The notes beneath the pieces were generated by a model that was not told where the DNA came from, searched no databases, and was given only the letters and a program-made list of their open reading frames with translations. Positions 61,801 through 62,772 of a DNA stretch of 62,772 nucleotides are shown here, in pieces. Positions within the stretch are counted from its first letter, which is position 1; the number at the start of each line of letters is the position of its first letter. Origin of the DNA: Candidatus Heimdallarchaeota archaeon (lineage in GTDB: Archaea > Asgardarchaeota > Heimdallarchaeia > JABLTI01); NCBI GenBank assembly GCA_019058165.1, contig JAHLVZ010000004.1:1-62772 (forward strand), written 5' to 3'. The translations under genes were made by a program, and so were the position numbers.

Positions 61801-62772
61801 GCAGGATTAGTTTATTTAGATATAGTCACATTTTGGGGCAACACTACTTACAGATGTAAGGATAATAGCACCTGGCTTGGTTCAGCAGTTGCAGAAGGAT
61901 CTTCTGTGTGGTCCTTTAATCCAACACCAGGACATCATGTTTTTACAGTGGAAATTTATAATGGTGAAGATACCTGGTTTACTTTAACATCCAGCATAAC
62001 TATTGCTGAACCTGAAGATCCTCCAGAATTAACTTTACTGTTTGTTTCAAAAGATGTTGATATTGCAGCAGGCTTGATTTATTTCAATTATTACACTAAT
62101 TGGGGAAATACCACTCTCATTGTTTTTGACAATACAACACAACTAGGAACTGAACTGAGTGGTGAGGGAGCTTCGATCTGGAGTTTCTCACAAGTCGAAT
62201 ACTATGCTTTTCATAATATCTCCATTTGCATTTATCATGATTCGGTTTTAGAATTCACCTATTATTTCAGTTTCACAATACAACCAGCACTTGAACCAGA
62301 TAATTACTATACTCTATTAAATCCTCCCAGTTTTGACATCGATGCTGGATTGATCTATATTGATTTATGCACTTACTATGGTAACTGCACGTATCGAGTT
62401 ATGATGAATGAAACGTTTCTCGGCGATGCTGTCAATGAGGGATCAAGTGTTTGGAGTTGTGATTTTTCACAAGCAGGATTCTATAATTTCACTGTTTTTG
62501 TTTATCAGGGAGCAACTGTTTGGAGCACTCTCACATCATCGATAACAATCGCTGAACCTGCTGCACCTGAAGGATTAATAATTGAAATTTGGAATAAAGA
62601 TGTCGATGTTGCTGCAGGATTAATTTACATTAATGTTATTACTTCTTGGGGAAACCAATCTGTTAGATTACAAGACAATTTAACTTGGCTAGGAGATTAT
62701 ACAGCTGAAGGAGCCTCCATCTGGCTTTTCCCAACTACTTTTGGTCTGCATAATATTTCCATCTGGCTCTAT
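58864..62772 (+). CDS. Giant secreted surface protein with jellyroll and tandem Ig-like repeats (3' end beyond window)
   Basis: The frame is open from the ATG at 58864 (GGAG about 9 bases before it) to the window edge, over 1,300 codons, so it is incomplete. Signal peptide MHKRNIISIIIMSLLMTSFV. Two carbohydrate-binding-module-like jellyrolls are suggested near residues 320-470 (GFENGDWRNDWLDYSDGFDT... VFIDNFRLF) and 740-890 (EWDFSEGDEDGWDSYV... FVLYTPNYEQQ). From about residue 968 come four ~90-residue repeats. Thr/Ser/Asn-rich with many N-glycosylation sites. An S-layer, adhesin or sugar-binding role is plausible. No family recognised. Confidence 0.75.
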   Translation, partial: MHKRNIISIIIMSLLMTSFVFGLDFPTDSSDQEIVDNDSLVISDPDTSNSITSSTDWFSGETVKSNIEFNKQTASYETLQVSDRYDVARSFLLSEWNRWALVVDDYNHHYIEVDYEGSAYDIVYVEINVKLYCGGSGTLSYGQNFKQRDAGGTHLSDQIVGTFDIESSDLDSQGYLNLIWWLKATDPSNELEFSLSFYGSGGSTNIFSDVTDIPIIQTEYVALMSDYFYFIRDTIENQIRSEYQYVSDTMLIHSLTIPSVSFSKEINVYSPTHWTYSSVNPSATVSTVDSDHTITSPTELTYEMIFTSNSTYLLAIEDVTSTYLQDIGFENGDWRNDWLDYSDGFDTIEIDTSISAEGYHSVKLSDTDGSTDYFRSKKAIVPAGYYYFSFSYYIESFSGSYFDFMIRQNSEYQVEHLDTSITNRWETVFVAGYTEGLSGGAGSCWDFKFSTAQGVVFIDNFRLFVPSTTIDTVDLDTYDISATFISWDGYQNPTVENEYVYMRFLDRTTRNDWMGSSEGLTDENGLFTSRYEGTLNQFEYEIMSYAKNSWWQCAWSPYYLTQDSSWTHSNYGTVVQTITDEYAHFHTDHVSTHDLEYYQLDSVVGSWDLSENNILLFDFKNSPDSKFESIYLRRTWADGTLRHHPNDVGVTSWTAYDYWFDRTHYWYNDENVNDDFYAGSAIVEGDLATMEQIHFSDFNTTDSATDFYIRNLHTTRAVSFYFTPSYPYHIDYAETDVTEDILDEWDFSEGDEDGWDSYVYCSAGGVMNGFHNTSHTSTTSDYFSIYSQDGLSIDTDYYTKAVIRLKIDNPSAGSSWKWYFVLYTPNYEQQNTPAVLTESWQIFTIDLKPSRTAVKVRLYIYEANDDPTKTVQLNTDYVRLVHVEEEEHYITDNFIGIGSENDQWISAVYSDDIYLGNYADPLLVYYNGTIGDHTISWLPLDRKNEIKAYLHSDLYEYHYKVSLADNYFLLLNPPSFDVAAGLVYLDIVTFWGNTTYRCKDNSTWLGSAVAEGSSVWSFNPTPGHHVFTVEIYNGEDTWFTLTSSITIAEPEDPPELTLLFVSKDVDIAAGLIYFNYYTNWGNTTLIVFDNTTQLGTELSGEGASIWSFSQVEYYAFHNISICIYHDSVLEFTYYFSFTIQPALEPDNYYTLLNPPSFDIDAGLIYIDLCTYYGNCTYRVMMNETFLGDAVNEGSSVWSCDFSQAGFYNFTVFVYQGATVWSTLTSSITIAEPAAPEGLIIEIWNKDVDVAAGLIYINVITSWGNQSVRLQDNLTWLGDYTAEGASIWLFPTTFGLHNISIWLY
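61768..62772 (+). repeat. Four tandem ~90-residue repeats inside the giant surface protein
   Basis: Equivalent codons recur at 61798, 62065, 62341 and 62611 (spacing 267, 276 and 270 bases, all in frame). Each unit reads 'D(V/I)xAGLIY...W/YGN.T....L(G).....EG(A/S)S(I/V)W'. Units 1 and 3 share LLNPPSFD; 2 and 4 share KDVD(I/V)AAGLIY, so the order is A-B-A-B. The fourth is cut by the window end. Divergence is high, so the duplication is old. Confidence 0.85.

Overview
This window is a low-GC archaeal chromosome segment. Archaeal identity rests on ribosomal proteins eL15, eL34 and eL38, class I lysyl-tRNA synthetase, archaeal RNase P proteins (Rpp30, Pop5) and a probable RNase P RNA, archaeal tRNA-splicing endonuclease, Trm5 and TYW1, PyrB/PyrI, a DUF106/EMC3 membrane insertase, a GPN-loop GTPase and a minimal TadA/TadC pilus locus. 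eL38, a CXXC-bearing Get3-type ATPase and a protein with TRAP-beta-like modules point towards an Asgard or related TACK-like lineage. That placement is inference, because no actin, ESCRT or small Ras-like GTPase gene is present. TTG and GTG starts preceded by GGAGG-like sites are frequent, and several starts were moved to match such a site or the family N-terminus.

Layout. 0-3.5 kb: biotin-dependent carboxylase subunits (biotin carboxylase, cut by the window edge, and biotin carrier), a hydrolase and biotin ligase. 3.7-5.3 kb: a speD-bpsA operon for branched polyamines, with Thr at the pyruvoyl-forming position of SpeD. 5.5-15.3 kb: a coiled-coil/PRC-barrel protein, Maf, a membrane protein with three Ig-like modules, a Get3/ArsA ATPase, a DedA-like protein, an acetyltransferase and a glycosyltransferase. 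15.5-21 kb: 2-hydroxyacid dehydrogenases, a class V aminotransferase and DUF1015 (a serine-biosynthesis block), plus two stand-alone RAM-domain proteins. 21-24.5 kb: eL38, PyrI/PyrB, DUF106, eL34 and a thioesterase. 24.5-27.5 kb: pilus genes. 27.5-28.3 kb: an exact 372-bp tandem duplication that copies the end of sucD. 28-33 kb: sucCD, then ScpB flanked by two PRC-barrel paralogues. 33-33.4 kb: a candidate C/D-box sRNA and a small membrane protein.

34-38 kb holds a membrane metallopeptidase and an eL15 / RNA-binding protein / RNase P operon in which Rpp30 and Pop5 are one fused polypeptide, followed by an ABC-transporter remnant. A probable RNase P RNA lies about 4 kb further on, at 41.0-41.4 kb, on the same strand as the fusion gene. 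39-55 kb contains overlapping Nudix genes, a CYTH protein, an orphan HypC, a PIG-L-like protein lacking its catalytic Asp, Trm5, a CinA-like protein, a GPN GTPase, a TraB protein, a protein with four helical repeats, a PhoU-like protein, EndA, TYW1, class I LysRS and OppBC permeases. 55.6 kb to the end is a run of three large secreted or membrane-anchored proteins behind a GC-rich, foldable leader. The first two are paralogues and the third runs off the window. This cluster looks different in base composition and is the best candidate for an undescribed surface or accessory system.

Genes that probably work together: AccC, carrier and BirA; SpeD and BpsA; aminotransferase, SerA and DUF1015; Rpp30-Pop5 with the RNase P RNA; Trm5 and TYW1 (wyosine at tRNA position 37), with EndA as another tRNA-maturation gene; ScpB and the PRC-barrel pair (hypothesis); Get3 and DUF106 (both membrane-protein biogenesis, not adjacent). 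No tRNA gene, rRNA gene, CRISPR array, insertion sequence or replication origin was recognised.
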